Positions 22,401-34,900 of a stretch of 64,000 bases of DNA are shown here, in pieces. The translations under genes were made by a program, and so were the position numbers. Position 1 is the first letter of the stretch. The number at the start of each line of letters is the position of its first letter. The stretch is from Paraglomus occultum. Its lineage: Eukaryota; Glomeromycota; Glomeromycetes; Paraglomerales; Paraglomeraceae. Location: contig CAJVPJ010000001.1 of assembly GCA_910592205.1 (NCBI GenBank), positions 82,026-146,025 on the forward strand, in the 5' to 3' direction. The notes under the pieces are model-generated. The model was not told the origin of the DNA. It was given only the letters and a program-made list of their open reading frames with translations, and ran no database searches.

Positions 22401-24037
22401 ATAATTACTGGAGTCCAGGTGCCTGTCGTTGAGACGGAAGGAGTGAACGGCGTTGAAATGCAAGAAGGGAAATTTCCATACCCTGTTGCATGAACTACCA
22501 CATCTGTAGAATGAAAAAACACACATTATTGTATCAGAATGGGGGAATGGTAAAGTGTAAAACAGACATTTTCACAGCACCACAATTTCTCTTTGATTAC
22601 ATTACACTTACCGCTCTGATAGAACTGAATTTGATGAAATCCACCGCCGATTCCATTGAACTCGATCACATTCACTTGCAAAGCTGTTGTTGTAATTTGA
22701 GTAACGAATTGGAACGTTTGCGTTGTTGTATTAGACTGTTGTAGTGGACAAGCGTCAATACATGTGACGGTCGCAAGGGTATTGGGATCAATGTAAGATA
22801 GCTCGACTCTTTGATTATCAGCTGTCCATATGCTGATTGGGTGGGCAAAGAATAATATTATGAATAAGTAAAATTGAATACCTCCAAATGCCAATACTAC
22901 CATGATATTCGTCTTATTTTATGTACCTGAAAGTTTTAGTGCCCCTACCCTCAACCATTGTATTCACTATATCAACACTAGTCGGGGCAACTTGTACTGG
23001 AAATTGTATTCTCCACGAGCCGGGTTGATAATCGGCCAATAACCATGTATTTCCTGGCCCATCAGCACCTTTTGGACAAATAATTGCACTGGGGTCATCA
23101 AAACCTGGTCTACGAGATCCATTGCCAACAGTAATCTAGTAATAGAGTAGAGTTATTAGATATATATAATGAACAGTCAAGTGTACGGGTTATCTTGATT
23201 ATATCATTAACCGTATTATTAATACGCTCGCACGCGACATGTATCGCTAAAGACAGGTTATCAAACGATCTCGCCCCAAAACCATACTCTACTTACATTG
23301 GCATGTGCCATGTCCAGTGGCTGAGACGAAGTAACGTCGCCAAAACTTCCATCGGATGTAGCATCAAACTCGCCACCGAAATATACTGTATTGTTATCAC
23401 TATTCAATACGATTGTGTTAACGGGTCCGTTAAAGCCACCAAACGGTAGTGGGCTCCATTGACCATCTTTCCAAATCGCGACGGAGCCTCCATAGTTTGG
23501 TTTATCCTGAGCAGAGACATTGACAGGGGCGGTAAATGAACCTCCAACGTAGAGCGTATTAGTGGATGAGTCACACAGAAGTGAAAGTACAGGGCCATCT
23601 AGACCCGAAGAGAGGTTGGAGAAGGTAGACGTCGTTGGATTGTATAGGGCGATGTAATTTGCTGTAAGGGAAACGCCGGCGTTGTTTGTGATAGTGGTGA
23701 AGTTTCCACCAACATACACGTCTAATTCTCCTCCTCTATTCATTTGGCACATTGCATTGACAGTTTTATTTCCTTCTGTATATCCTAATAATGTAAAACT
23801 GTCTCCTTTTTTCTGTATTATGGACCCACTTGTTCCGTTATTAATTTGTTGCAGACCTCCTTCAGTATAAAAAGATATTTCATTGTATTGTCCTGCTATA
23901 CCTATTTTCTTGAGACTCTCTAAATTCACGTTAGGTAGGTCACTTGGTATACTCGAGTATACCTGCGTGGGTATTGATGAGAGGAAGAAGAGGAGGAGGA
24001 AGAGAAAGGATGTTATAGAGGGTGGTGGGGTATACAT
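19491..24037 (-). CDS. RAX2: RAX2-like cortical polarity protein with a C-terminal SH3 domain, seven exons
   Basis: Rax2 is a large secreted-domain membrane protein that marks cell poles and sites of growth in fungi. Exons: 23297-24037, 22927-23135, 22612-22832, 20810-22503, 20210-20714, 19652-20125 and 19491-19561, all in phase, 1304 residues (yeast Rax2: 1220). A signal peptide (SITSFLFLLLFFLSSIPTQV) is followed by a long ectodomain of beta-propeller-like repeats built on YVGGNFT, VGGSFT, YFGGEFD and GLNGPVN, with many N-glycosylation sites. A transmembrane helix (about 1124-1155, PLAVLLVILIAAAISLLMV and on) ends at YYRRSK. The cytoplasmic part carries a full SH3 domain near 1230-1298: FYAQYKFEPRNAGELGLKVGD, WWIGF and, on the last exon, GAFPSNYV. 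A fused SH3 is unusual for Rax2 as I know it; it could bring polarity or endocytic factors to the pole. Confidence 0.9.
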
Positions 24038-27000
24038 TGTATTAACATGAGTCGGATCGGTAATTAAAAGAATGTATAGGTTCGTTGTAGAGAGTAAAGG
24101 GGAATAAGAAGGGATATGCAAGTGTGTATGCTAATACAGCAGTTATATTACTGTTGTTGTGGTTGCTGTGGTTGCTGTTGCTGTCGTAGTAGTTATTATT
24201 ATTATTATTATTACTTTTACTATTACAATTTACTGCAGTACTTGGTATTTGATACCGTAATATTTGTATCAAGTATTCGGTTATATTATTTGTTATCTTA
24301 TTAGGTTGCAATTCAGCTCACTTCTTCTTGTACTATATTGCAGCAGACGAGTAAAATGCAGAACCAAACTACTCTCTCTAAATATACCACTCTGTCTATG
24401 CTGCTCAATTTTCAGTATGCAGAGAGAAAGAGTAGCAGAGAAGAGAGTGGGATTGATGAAAGAGCAGCTCCTGAATGTTGGTTTTGGGTTTCAATGAATT
24501 TTTTTTTTGTTCGTCGAAGTGTTTGAACTGCAACTGAATGTCGAGACCGAGCACAAATGCCAACACATATTGCAATCTCCGCGTTAGTTACACAATTGAA
24601 CACAATGCAAGGAAATGTGAACGTGTGTGATGCTATTGGATGACTTGAGGCTCATTTGACGGTCTTATTAATCCATATAAATACATATTATATGTTCTTA
24701 TCGTTCTCATCCACTGCCATCTATTTTCATTGCTTCTCACCCATAGTTGTCTATGGAAATCGCCATAGTGCAGTTGATTACGTTAATGCGCATTGTTTAG
24801 GCTTTCAACTACTGAGATCTTGATTGTATCAAAGTATACTTGTACCACCGTGCCAGACCATCACAAGTAAAAATCTGTCACAAATATGGTTTATAAATAC
24901 CCTATCAAAAAGATTAATTTGGGCATTGTAATTAATAGAAATAATCACACACTATGATACATATTGTATATTATATTAATATATTGTACAATATCGATAT
25001 ATGTGTTACTGCGGCGTACCAAAACCATTTCACGTGAGATATGCACAAATCAAAATCGCTGGGCAAGTTTCGGAGACGTTGACAAATCCCGTTCAGATTA
25101 CCAAAATTAATAACTGTCTGCCGGAAGTAGATCCTAGCACCAGTATCGATAGTTAATTATTCATTAGGAATAGATTTTGGACTGTCAAAAAAATAAATTC
25201 GTCATCTATGGTTAGTATTAGTGGCAATAGAGCAAGTTGCAAAAATCCATACTCGATATTCAAAAAGAGAAATAACAATAATGACAATGACAAAACTCAA
25301 TTCGTGATAGGGGCTATACTATAATAATAACAACAATAATAACCCGTCTTTACCGATAGCGATGCAGAACAGGTTTATTTACTCCTTAACTTTCGAATTA
25401 TAACAGCGTATAGTTATGCACACTGTATATGCACTGTCCATGTAACCCACAGAATGAAAATCTTTATCGAATATTCTGAATTGAATTTAATTATGAAAAC
25501 ACAATATCATGATTATGCATTATAACTTTATGTACATTTTACTTGTATCGAAAAATTTTGGATGATAGCTAACAAGTTCAATTCTAGATACATAAGCAAA
25601 CTCGATAAGTCAGGCAAAATATGCAATCAGAAAAGATAACAGTGATGTTACAGACTTGTACGATTGACATTCCTTGAATAGCTTAATAACGGGGGTAAAG
25701 CATTACAGAAATATTTTCGGCTCCACAAACGGTCTTACAAAGTTTTTTTTTCTCCAACATTAATCAGGTAAGCGCAACGCCGACGCAAACCAGTAATAGT
25801 ACCTGCTCAACAAGAAAAGATTTTCAACCGAGCAGGTTCATCCGAACAAGACAGCAAATGAACCCCGACAGACTTTTCACGCAATACTGTAGATTCTTCC
25901 AAGTAAATAATCAGATCTTCACCAGGGAAATTAATTATATTAAGGAGATTTGCTATTTACTACATTTTTCATAAGTAATGTCAGTTGTGAAAAAGTAATC
26001 CCCCGATTTGTTTAGTTTACTTTGTCGACCAGGCAAGTGTTAACCTTTTGGTGATAATTCCTTGGTTACGATTATTAATAGCTGCGTCCAACTAAACCTT
26101 ATCTGCTTTCCCTTTAAAGTTTTAATCAATAGTGAGACTAACCAGCTTCAATAAAGCAAGAAATAATTTGTGCTGTTTATACGGCAAAGTTCAACATTAA
26201 TATTAGTAACTGACTAATTGACTAATATACATTAGAATCACTAATGTTATTATTATGTCGGATGATCGGAATGTATACTAAAACGCAAATAGACTGTGTA
26301 ATGACGTTCTTTCTAGACATTTACGTGGGGCGTTCAATAAGTTGGCTTTATTTCGAAAAGTTGCATACTAATTTTAAAATTGACTAAACCATTCTTTCAA
26401 AATAGTCTCCTCCTACATTTGTGAATTTTTGTGATTCTTTCCACGAACTTTCAAAAGACTTGTGATACTCCTCTTATGAGATACTAAAAACAGCTGTCTG
26501 AAGGCCCTGAATCCTGTTACAATTCTTTTTCGTCAAGTAATTTTATAATTTTAAAATAAAACAGAAAGTGAACATTGACAAAATCTAGACGCATATAATA
26601 ACTTGATTTGTTCGTGCTTCAAAAGTCCTATAACCTTTTTATTTTAGATTTGTCATGGTGTTAGGTGTAGCATCTCATTGCGGGCAATTACTCTTTTCCT
26701 TAAAATTTGTTTTATCTTTAACAAATAGAAGCTAGGATTGATTAAACTAAAGATACTTATTCTTATATATATTTTAATAAGGGTTTATTAAGCATACTAT
26801 GGGTATTTTCAACTCCCTGCATGCAGAATGTGACCAATGACAATCAATGCGTTATTATTATAAGATATAAAGTCAGAAACATTTGCTAATTTTCAAACTT
26901 GCTCCACAAGAACCTTCTGATCCATATGGGTTTGCTACTTGTTTCTCAAAAGAAATTTGCGACCAAAACTAAGGCCAACATGAGATGTTCTAACAGCTTT

Positions 27001-27264
27001 ATAATTCATTATGTATTTGTAAATGATTAAAATGTTCACTTGATCAAAACAGAATTCTGACAGACATTATAAAACGTCTAAGTTCTAGATTCAATAACAA
27101 CAGAAACTGCAGTCAACTTTTTGTATCACAAAAAATGAGGAAAACATGGTCTGATTTAATTTAATTTATGTAAATATCTGTACTAGTACAGACTGTTATC
27201 ATGAAATTATAACATCTATATAGGATTACCTGTATATGATAAATAACGATTATAATGGCCCCAC
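24038..27264. other. Gene-poor AT-rich region with simple repeats
   Basis: Over 3 kb without a supported gene. A CTG/GTT-rich and ATT microsatellite tract lies at about 24150-24220, upstream of RAX2. Remaining frames are short and of biased composition. A mariner-like remnant at 26330-26540 is listed separately. Confidence 0.55.
26330..26540 (-). mobile_element. Possible mariner-family remnant
   Basis: Starting at ggggcgttcaataagt (about 26328), a typical-looking element end, the minus strand carries a broken frame containing SFESSWKESQKFTNVGGDYFER. This resembles the C-terminal part of mariner-like transposases (spaced W/K, then VGGDYFE). No catalytic domain or second end is visible, so this is a short 3' remnant at best. 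Confidence 0.35.
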
Positions 27265-27846
27265 TGAATATGAAAAAGCATACGTTTTTTGGCAATTGTG
27301 GTTCCCAAAAGATTCCAAGAGAAATGTTTGCTGAATTACGTGAAGCGTTTCAAGCTCTCTCTAGATTCGAACAAGTACAAGACATATTTTAATGGCGCAG
27401 TAAATGGTGGAGAAATAACTGTCAGTCGACGTCTTAAAAAGAAAACAAGGGAACGTTTTACTGTTGAGATTACAAAACGCCACTTTGTCAGAAAACATAT
27501 CTCAATACGTTGGGAATTGAAGCATTTTCTCGAAAACTATGTCGAAATGGATTACCAAGTCCCGGTAGAAATGTCAATCGCATTATTCGATCGCTTACAC
27601 TTTTGCCAGCTGAAACGAGTTACAAGTCAGTCTATCATAATTATTGAAAACGACAGCATGTTGAAATTGTTAAAATATGATGCGTTTCGTAAGTTATGAG
27701 ATCAATTAACGTCTAATATGAGTCCAAGAACGACACGTGACAACATTTTCGGTATAAGAAGCGAGAGAGACTTACTAAAGAACATCTAAATTAGAGAGAA
27801 ACTATTACAACAAAAGTACGAAATTGGCAGTCGCTGCGTTTACAGC
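27265..27846 (+). pseudogene. Ruined second copy of the TGA-coded transposase-like gene
   Basis: Pieces in shifting frames match the gene at 15664-17433: REMFAELREAFQALSR, PLCQKTYLNTLGI, GLPSPGRNVNR, LLPAETSYKSV, KYDAFRKL, MSPRT, and RDLLKK with YYNK beyond. TGA stands at the same two positions as in the first copy, FYC-TGA-D (first copy VYC-TGA-N) and FRKL-TGA-DQL at 27697 (first copy at 16297). An internal block of about 45 codons is missing and the core with DNAGGQNKNN is absent. The shared TGAs show that both copies descend from a TGA=Trp version, and the second is much more decayed. Confidence 0.72.
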
Positions 27847-29564
27847 ACTCGACATTACGCACAACCTAAATACAATATTACACTATTTAGAAAGGCTTTG
27901 AAAGCTGTTGAGGCCCAATGTCTATAGATTTTTTTTAATTTGACTATTATAGCCGCTCTTTTATTGCGCGTCATTGAAGCTAATATAGAAAAGAAACAGT
28001 GACATCAACTTATGATGTCGTGCCGTTAATATTATTAATGGAATTGAGGAATGGGCCAAAACCACGCTTTAGTGGCAAGTATTAATTAAGTTTCTTGATT
28101 TACAGTACCATTAATTAGCAATACAATATTAATATTAAGTTTTGTGACTGTGTTCAAATTTCAATAGCAAACAAAGAAAGACTCTCCGACCCACCATATG
28201 CAACGTTATGAAACGATAGTCCCTTTCCCGGATGCAGAGACATCCTTGGTTTCGCGATCTGACGATAAGGAGCGATGGCACATAGACGAAGAACATACAA
28301 ATGAAGCTATGGTCTCGCATACTGTATCTGTACGTTACATTGGATACATGCTTGATTTATCGGTGTCTAGTATAAACTGCTAACAATTTCAGTAGTCTCC
28401 GGCAGAATTTATTATGGAAATATTAGGCATGGAGGAACTAGCAAATGTACGCAATTAATCTGTTCGCGTACCGCTTCATCTTGGATACCAAATAAATGTG
28501 CTTTACACGGACTGACATAATAATATGATTTACTGGTTGATCAGAATGGGGTACGTGAACGTTTTGCGCTCAACCGTAACTGTAATGAGCAATCAGTAAT
28601 CAGCCTTACGTCCTGTTAGAAAATGCCCGTTTACCAATTCTTCCACTAGTTAAAATTTTAGTGGGTAAAATGATCGCGAGATAAGTACCTTATCCACCAT
28701 ACTGACTTCAAATGTATAATGGATTGTCAGGGAATAGGATACGTATTTCAGAGTAAATTAGAATAACTAGTTGAAATACAATTATTTATCTCACCGAAGA
28801 CAAAAAGAATCAGTTTGTTGAAGAGACGTAACAACCCGGAATTCTTCATAGTTCAAAAAGAGACGATACTTGATTTATAAAATCGAATCCACACCCAGAC
28901 TCGTGCATAACGTAATTCCATAGTTTTGCGAATAACGTTCTGGCTAATTAGGATGTGACGTGATATTAAGAGTGAGATTATAATACTGTAGTGTACGTTA
29001 AATTCAATGTTTATTATTACTGTTATCATTAAATCGGTATCTAATTTCTTGCATTGGCTACTCCTTGAACTTGATGACGTCAAAGAAACGTTCTCGCGCA
29101 TTTATGCGAAGTAATTTAAATTTCATCTTTCGGTATGCTATTTTGAAATAGAAGCTGGGTAGCAAATTGACCAATGATTTTGCACGAATGCTCGGTTCAA
29201 CTGGTTTCAATAATTCTTTCCATTATTTTTTTTTCAAGAGAATATCTCACTACGATAAATTGTCAGTAAATCGATATCTTAAATTTTTAGGGCGGGGATG
29301 GGATTTTGCGCAAAGCACGTGTGTGTATGTAGTGTGCAGTTACTTAATCATGAGATTGACATGCATCAAAACTTAGATTGCTTGATCGTTGGTCAATGTC
29401 CATTTCTTATTCTCTCGTTTTCGCTACCAAGCTACTGCAGTACTGGCTTTGTCGGATAAACATTTATCCATAAAAAAAAGCATCATACACGTGCGACATC
29501 AAATAGCCTACAATCACCCCCCCACTCTCCGATCTTTGCACGAGTCCCGTTTTTCCCTTTCTGC
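27847..29564. other. Spacer, nothing recognised
   Basis: AT-rich spacer between the ruined element and ZC3H3. Frames at 28198-28383 and 28853-29101 have no recognisable content. A short C-run at 29517-29523 precedes the ZC3H3 start. Confidence 0.5.
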
Positions 29565-31355
29565 ATGAATAACTGTATTTTTGAGTTTCCCGCAGAATCT
29601 CAAGTATTAGTTAGTGCTCAAGAAATGTCATACTTTATAAAAGGAACAAAGTATCAACTTTCACGACAGCCAAATACGAATGCGATAGGATATCACCGAG
29701 GTCGCCACATGACCTTAGACAATAGAACGGCGGGTCAGGTAATGTAATGTAGTTAAAAGTAACATTTAATTCCACCAGGAGCATATAGCCACAGAACGCT
29801 CAAGTCCTTTATCGGTCATTCGCTTTATTTCCATCTATTCTTCGTTTTACTGCTTATCGTCGACTCTTGCATTATTGTCTTTTCTTTGTTGTACTGCTAT
29901 TGTCGACTTTGTATTGTTACCTTTCTATTATCCGCTGTATTATCCTACCTGGAAATCTCTCTCTGCTATATCTCTCCTTGTTACTTTTCCTTTCTCTGTG
30001 CTTTACAGACACTCACACCAAATCCTTCGCCTCTCACCCTTGAACCACTCTCTCCCACCATCACGACTAAACATCACCATTACCACAAACAGGACCCAGA
30101 CCTAGTCCGGGTGCGGCCAAACAAGATGGTACGTGCCGAACTGCTTAATGGGTCCAGTAAAAACAAAACCTCCCCAGTGTCCCCCACCCTCCCTGCCCCA
30201 CCTAAATCTCAAAAGAAAGAAGAATACTGTATTTTCTATAACAAGTACGGTAAGTGGTAAACGGCAATGGATGCTAGGGAGAATTGGAGTAAATTTATGG
30301 TTTATAGAGGTATAGGAATCCATATAGGAATTCGGAAATTACTCGGTAACCCAGCAGAAAAAGGGTAGAAAGAGAAAGAGGAATGATAGTATTGGACAAT
30401 TTATGGTTATTCACTACTGAAAGCAGAGATATCTACCCCATTGTCAATATAAATCTATCCAACAATCGTCATTGAATCGGTTTATACGAACATCCAAGAT
30501 TGTATTTCTCCAATATCTCTACTAATCCAATCTCTTCCCCCCTCTTGATGACCTTTTTCTCAAAATTGGAGGATTACTTTAATCGAAATAATAATTCCCA
30601 TTATTCATTATCAAACATTTTTTTCTATTTCCTTTTTCCCGTCCCACCCTTTGCCCCACTCTCCCTGCACTCTTCTCTCGCTTTTGCTTCTTCCAAATTC
30701 TGTCTCATCCTCACTAGGTCTATGCAAGTCTGGAATCAAATGCCAATACCGCCACGATAAAGAGCGTATTGCAGTGTGCCGAGATTGGCTCACAACAGGT
30801 ACCTGCTCGAAATCTGCCACCTGTCCCCTCCGCCACAAACCCTCTGCTCATTTAATCCCCCATTGCAAACACTTTGACAAATCAATTTGCACACGTGAGG
30901 ATTGTCCGTATACTCATGTCCATGTTAGTAAAGGAGCGAAGATCTGTGAAGACTTTGTTCAGGGATTTTGTGAGCAAGGGGAGGAGTGCGAAATGAAACA
31001 TTTGTGGGGAAGAAAAGCGCAAGTTGAAATGATTTGGCAACGAAGTGAGGAGGAAAAAAGAGAAATGAATGAGGAGGTGAGACGGAAAGTGCATGAGGGT
31101 GTAGAGAGGAAAAAAAAGAGTAAGAGTAAAAATAAGAAAGCTGGTAAAAAAGAAAAGATTAAGCAAAAAAATGAAAACAAGAGAGGACGAGAAGAAGAAG
31201 GTTTTATTAATCAAAAAGGCAAGAGGGTTAAGATAGACATGATGAGTGTAGATAATGCTAGCGACAGTTCCTCAGATGAGGACGATCATCGGCATACAAC
31301 GTTTAGAGACAAAGATGACCTCTGGAGATACGATTTCATCGGCTTTGATGACTAA
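29565..31355 (+). CDS. ZC3H3: CCCH zinc-finger protein of the ZC3H3 type, three exons
   Basis: ZC3H3-type proteins bind RNA and link mRNA 3' processing to nuclear export. Exons 29565-29738, 30009-30249 and 30718-31355 join in phase to 350 residues. Residues 122-230 contain five closely spaced CCCH fingers: CIFYNKYGLCKSGIKCQYRH, CRDWLTTGTCSKSATCPLRH, CKHFDKSICTREDCPYTH, CEDFVQGFCEQGEECEMKH and the linkers between them, in the same order and spacing as the human protein. A highly basic Lys-rich stretch with nuclear signals (KKSKSKNKKAGKKEK) follows, then an acidic Ser/Asp/Glu tail (DSSSDEDD). The first exon carries YFIKGTKYQLSR, which resembles the short conserved motif found before the fingers. 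The first exon is supported by frame and splice sites only, so 30126 is an alternative start. Confidence 0.85.
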
Positions 31356-31940
31356 TTGGGTTGTGAAGATTGAGACCAGACCAGAAGACACCTTCAACGA
31401 GGAATTTTCAGAACTTTATTGTTAATCTTTAAAGGCAAGAGAATTTGATGAGCTCGTTGGATCAATTGCTGTCATAGTAGTAGAGTAGTATTCATTCACA
31501 AATGCGCTTATATAACGCTTCTTTATATTTCTGCGATTTTTTTTCGGACTTCTTATCTTTTTTTCGTCACGAAGGAGTAGAGTAGACGGTTGGGTTATAG
31601 CGAAAAGAGACAAGGGGGAAAGGATGAAAAGAGAAAAGAAAGAGAAAGAAAAAAGAAGGAAAAAGGGGCGACCGCGAAAAGAGGGAGGAAAATGATAAGA
31701 TCGTGATGTAAAAAAAAAAAAGATGATGAAGCTATTCTGTAAATATAGCTGTAAATATAATTCGGAATGATCTAGAAATTAAATACGTAATAAAAGATAA
31801 CTTAAAAATAACCTTTGTAGCCCGTGAATATAGTAACTGAAACACAATGACGCACATCTTTTTCATTCAATGAATTAATGATTTCTTTATTAAAACGTCA
31901 ATATAAATACAAATCGTTCTTCGTTCATCATTATACATTA
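31356..31940. other. Convergent 3' ends of ZC3H3 and MED14, with a purine tract
   Basis: 585 bp between two convergent stop codons. A nearly pure A/G tract at about 31611-31735, ending in a 12-A run near 31710, is the only notable feature. Purine tracts of this kind often lie in 3' UTRs or recombination-prone spacers; no gene is seen. Confidence 0.5.
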
Positions 31941-34900
31941 CTACGAACTCCACAAATTTACGGTAATTCGTTCATGAGCCTGCCTCATGAATTTAGCTGC
32001 TTCAGATGAATTCATTGTCAGACCCTTTCCTAAAGGAAGGACTTTTCTTGAACTAGAATCAACCGACAGCGCATCAGAGATGTAAACATTATTGTTCGGC
32101 TTGAAGAAAAATTCAACTGATTGGGGAGGTTTCGAGGCGCTGAGGGTGAAGAAAAGTGGTTAAGTAATATTACGTAAGATAGTGCAAACAAAATAAAACG
32201 TATAAGGTACGTAATTAAAATGAATTTATAATTGAACTCACCCATGATATAGAACGTGATAATGATTGGCTGACATATGATTTATATTTATTTTTTTACC
32301 CAGTCGTATGGCATTTCGTTCAATTTCATCAAGTACTGTTGCCAACTCTGCTGTGTTTGTTAATGTCTGTACATAGAGAAATAACAATGTTAAGCACAAT
32401 GATAATACTATCACACTTCATTGTCTCTTAGCCCATATACTTACCGATATCAATTCGTCAATACTATACGTCGAATTAAATCTGGTTTCCAAGTAATATA
32501 AGACTCGTCGATGCGGATGGGGACCATCAACTCGACATCCGGTGATTCCAAGCTGAAGTCTATAATAGCCTGCCGTCTTGCCTGACACCTTCCCCGATAT
32601 TTTCACGTAAAAATCCTTCAGACAAACAATAATTAGAAAACTAAATAAAGCCACACATAGCATAACATGAGAGGAATACATACTTTTGCATACTGAATCT
32701 TAAGCGACTTGAAGTCATACGGGTATACAGAAACTTTGTGTTTTCTATGCCATTCTTTCGAAGATACTGAGCAGACATACAAAGCAATTTAGTATTTGAA
32801 GCGATAACAAACACAGTTCTACGGCGATGGACTATTCAATACCTTGAGATGCTATCTGTGTAATCAGAACAACACGTTTCCAATCCTGAAGGAATCTTTC
32901 AATTGATAGCTCCACCTTGTCATATCGAAACACTAGAGTGGATGTTATTGGGTCGTATTCTATATGTTCTTTAAAAGAAAAGTGACGTTGTGTGTTATAT
33001 TAATGATTTAATGCAAGCCACCATATATTATTAGTATATTCCCAAGAAACATACTCGACCAGATTCGACCAATATCCGGCAGGCTGCTTCTGTGTATCGG
33101 ACACTGAAATAAAACCTAATAAACACCGACAGGATCACAAATGACATCCATTAAGTTTATATTCACGCTTTTCCTTAATATCCATTCAACCCATTATACT
33201 TACTGAACTCTTAGCTGATGCACTAGAATTCAGCCATCCAACTGGCCTAATGTATATATCCCCCATGACCATTAACACCCTATCAGTCGCTTTATCGATT
33301 TTCTTCAATAGTTCCTGGATCTTTATGTGTAATACCGGTACGGAAATCGAATTGGTCATGTTCGCGTCCAGTGTGAGATCCTTTAAATCTTTTACAGAGC
33401 GAGATTCGAATTTTATGGATTTATCATTGAGTCTCCGTTCTAGTTCTATATGGCAGATGCGAACGCTGGTGAGTTGGGTTTATGTTGAAAAGATATAAAA
33501 GTGCATGTGCATTGGCAAGTAAATGGAGAACCGATGAAAATTTGAAGGGAAAAATACGAGAAAGGTTAGATTACTAGATTATGAAATGCTCTCGAGACAA
33601 ATTGTTGATAACTCACCGACATAAAGCTGCCGCTCGGCTGATGCCAAACAAATCCATCTCCAACCTACAAATCGAAGTACCAAATATAACCGTTAATTCA
33701 CACTTCTGTTAAAAAATCTTTTTTCACTGTAAAATATTTAGCATTAATAAGTATCTTCAGGCTCATATTGTAAGCCCAAGCAAGTAAACATACCCTTCAC
33801 AACTTCCTTGTACCCTTACGACTCCCTCATCATCAAACCTCTGCCGCTTCACAGGTCTTCTCTTTTGTATGTCTAATTCATCCTTATCCCCCATCTTCCT
33901 CTTTCCAGTCCCAAGTCTCACATCTCCATTCACGTCTTTGTTACTGTCTCCGCCGGGATCTGCATCTATTTGAGATAACGGAAATGTTGAGGAAGGAAGA
34001 GACGATAACGAAGAAGAAGAAGAAGAAGACGAGGAAGACGAGGAAGATAAGGCAGGTGGCGAAGAATTTTTAAGAAGCTCAAGATCGAGTGGTTGTAGTG
34101 AGCTAAGTTTGTGAGTCAAGCCTTTCACCCACGGTCTGAAAAGAGGGTCAGGAGCATCTTCATGGTGACTAGAGGATATGAAACAGAGTGTAAGGAGACA
34201 TGATAACAAAATGCACGATACTACACAATTTGTAAATAGATAATCGATTTCTTACCTTAATTGCACTATCCAATATTTCATCTTTCCATCAGAGAAACCG
34301 GCTACCAAATAATATTGATCTTTTTGAAATTCGGAAATATCTCCATAGGTATTTTGAGGGAAGCCTAAGAATAAGGGATTCGTCGTGCCAAATCGACTAC
34401 AATCTGTCGGAATATTTTCACAATTAAACGTCTGCATATATGACGGACGTTTCAAACTAAAGTAGTGTAGCGTAAATCAACATACCATCTGGAGACAATC
34501 GTATGTCTCGTTTGACCTCGAGTTCTAAGAATTTTGCTGTTTTTTCTATTTGTTCAACTAATGTCTAATTGATGATTATATGAAGTAACAAGATTTGTAT
34601 TAACCGCTATGGCTTTGGGGAAGGGGTATTTATCATTCATGCGTAAATTCTTACTTTGAACTTCCAATTTATCAGCAGATTAACTATACCCGAGAAATTA
34701 TTAGCGATTGCCTCCTCGTATCGCCGTGTCATAGCTATAAAGCAAGATTTGATGTTTTAACATCCATTGCCATAAAATTGCTAATACAGATCCCATTCCA
34801 CTCTTACCTTTTCCTATCCCCTTACTTGCTTCTTCAAATAACAACAGTCCGGTTCGTATATCAATACTAACATTTACAAATCTTCCTTTTCCAAATCGAA

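Noticed and set aside
31611-31735. Purine-rich tract as a coding frame
   Set aside because: It lies after the ZC3H3 stop and has only low-complexity Lys/Arg/Glu content; more likely 3' UTR or spacer.
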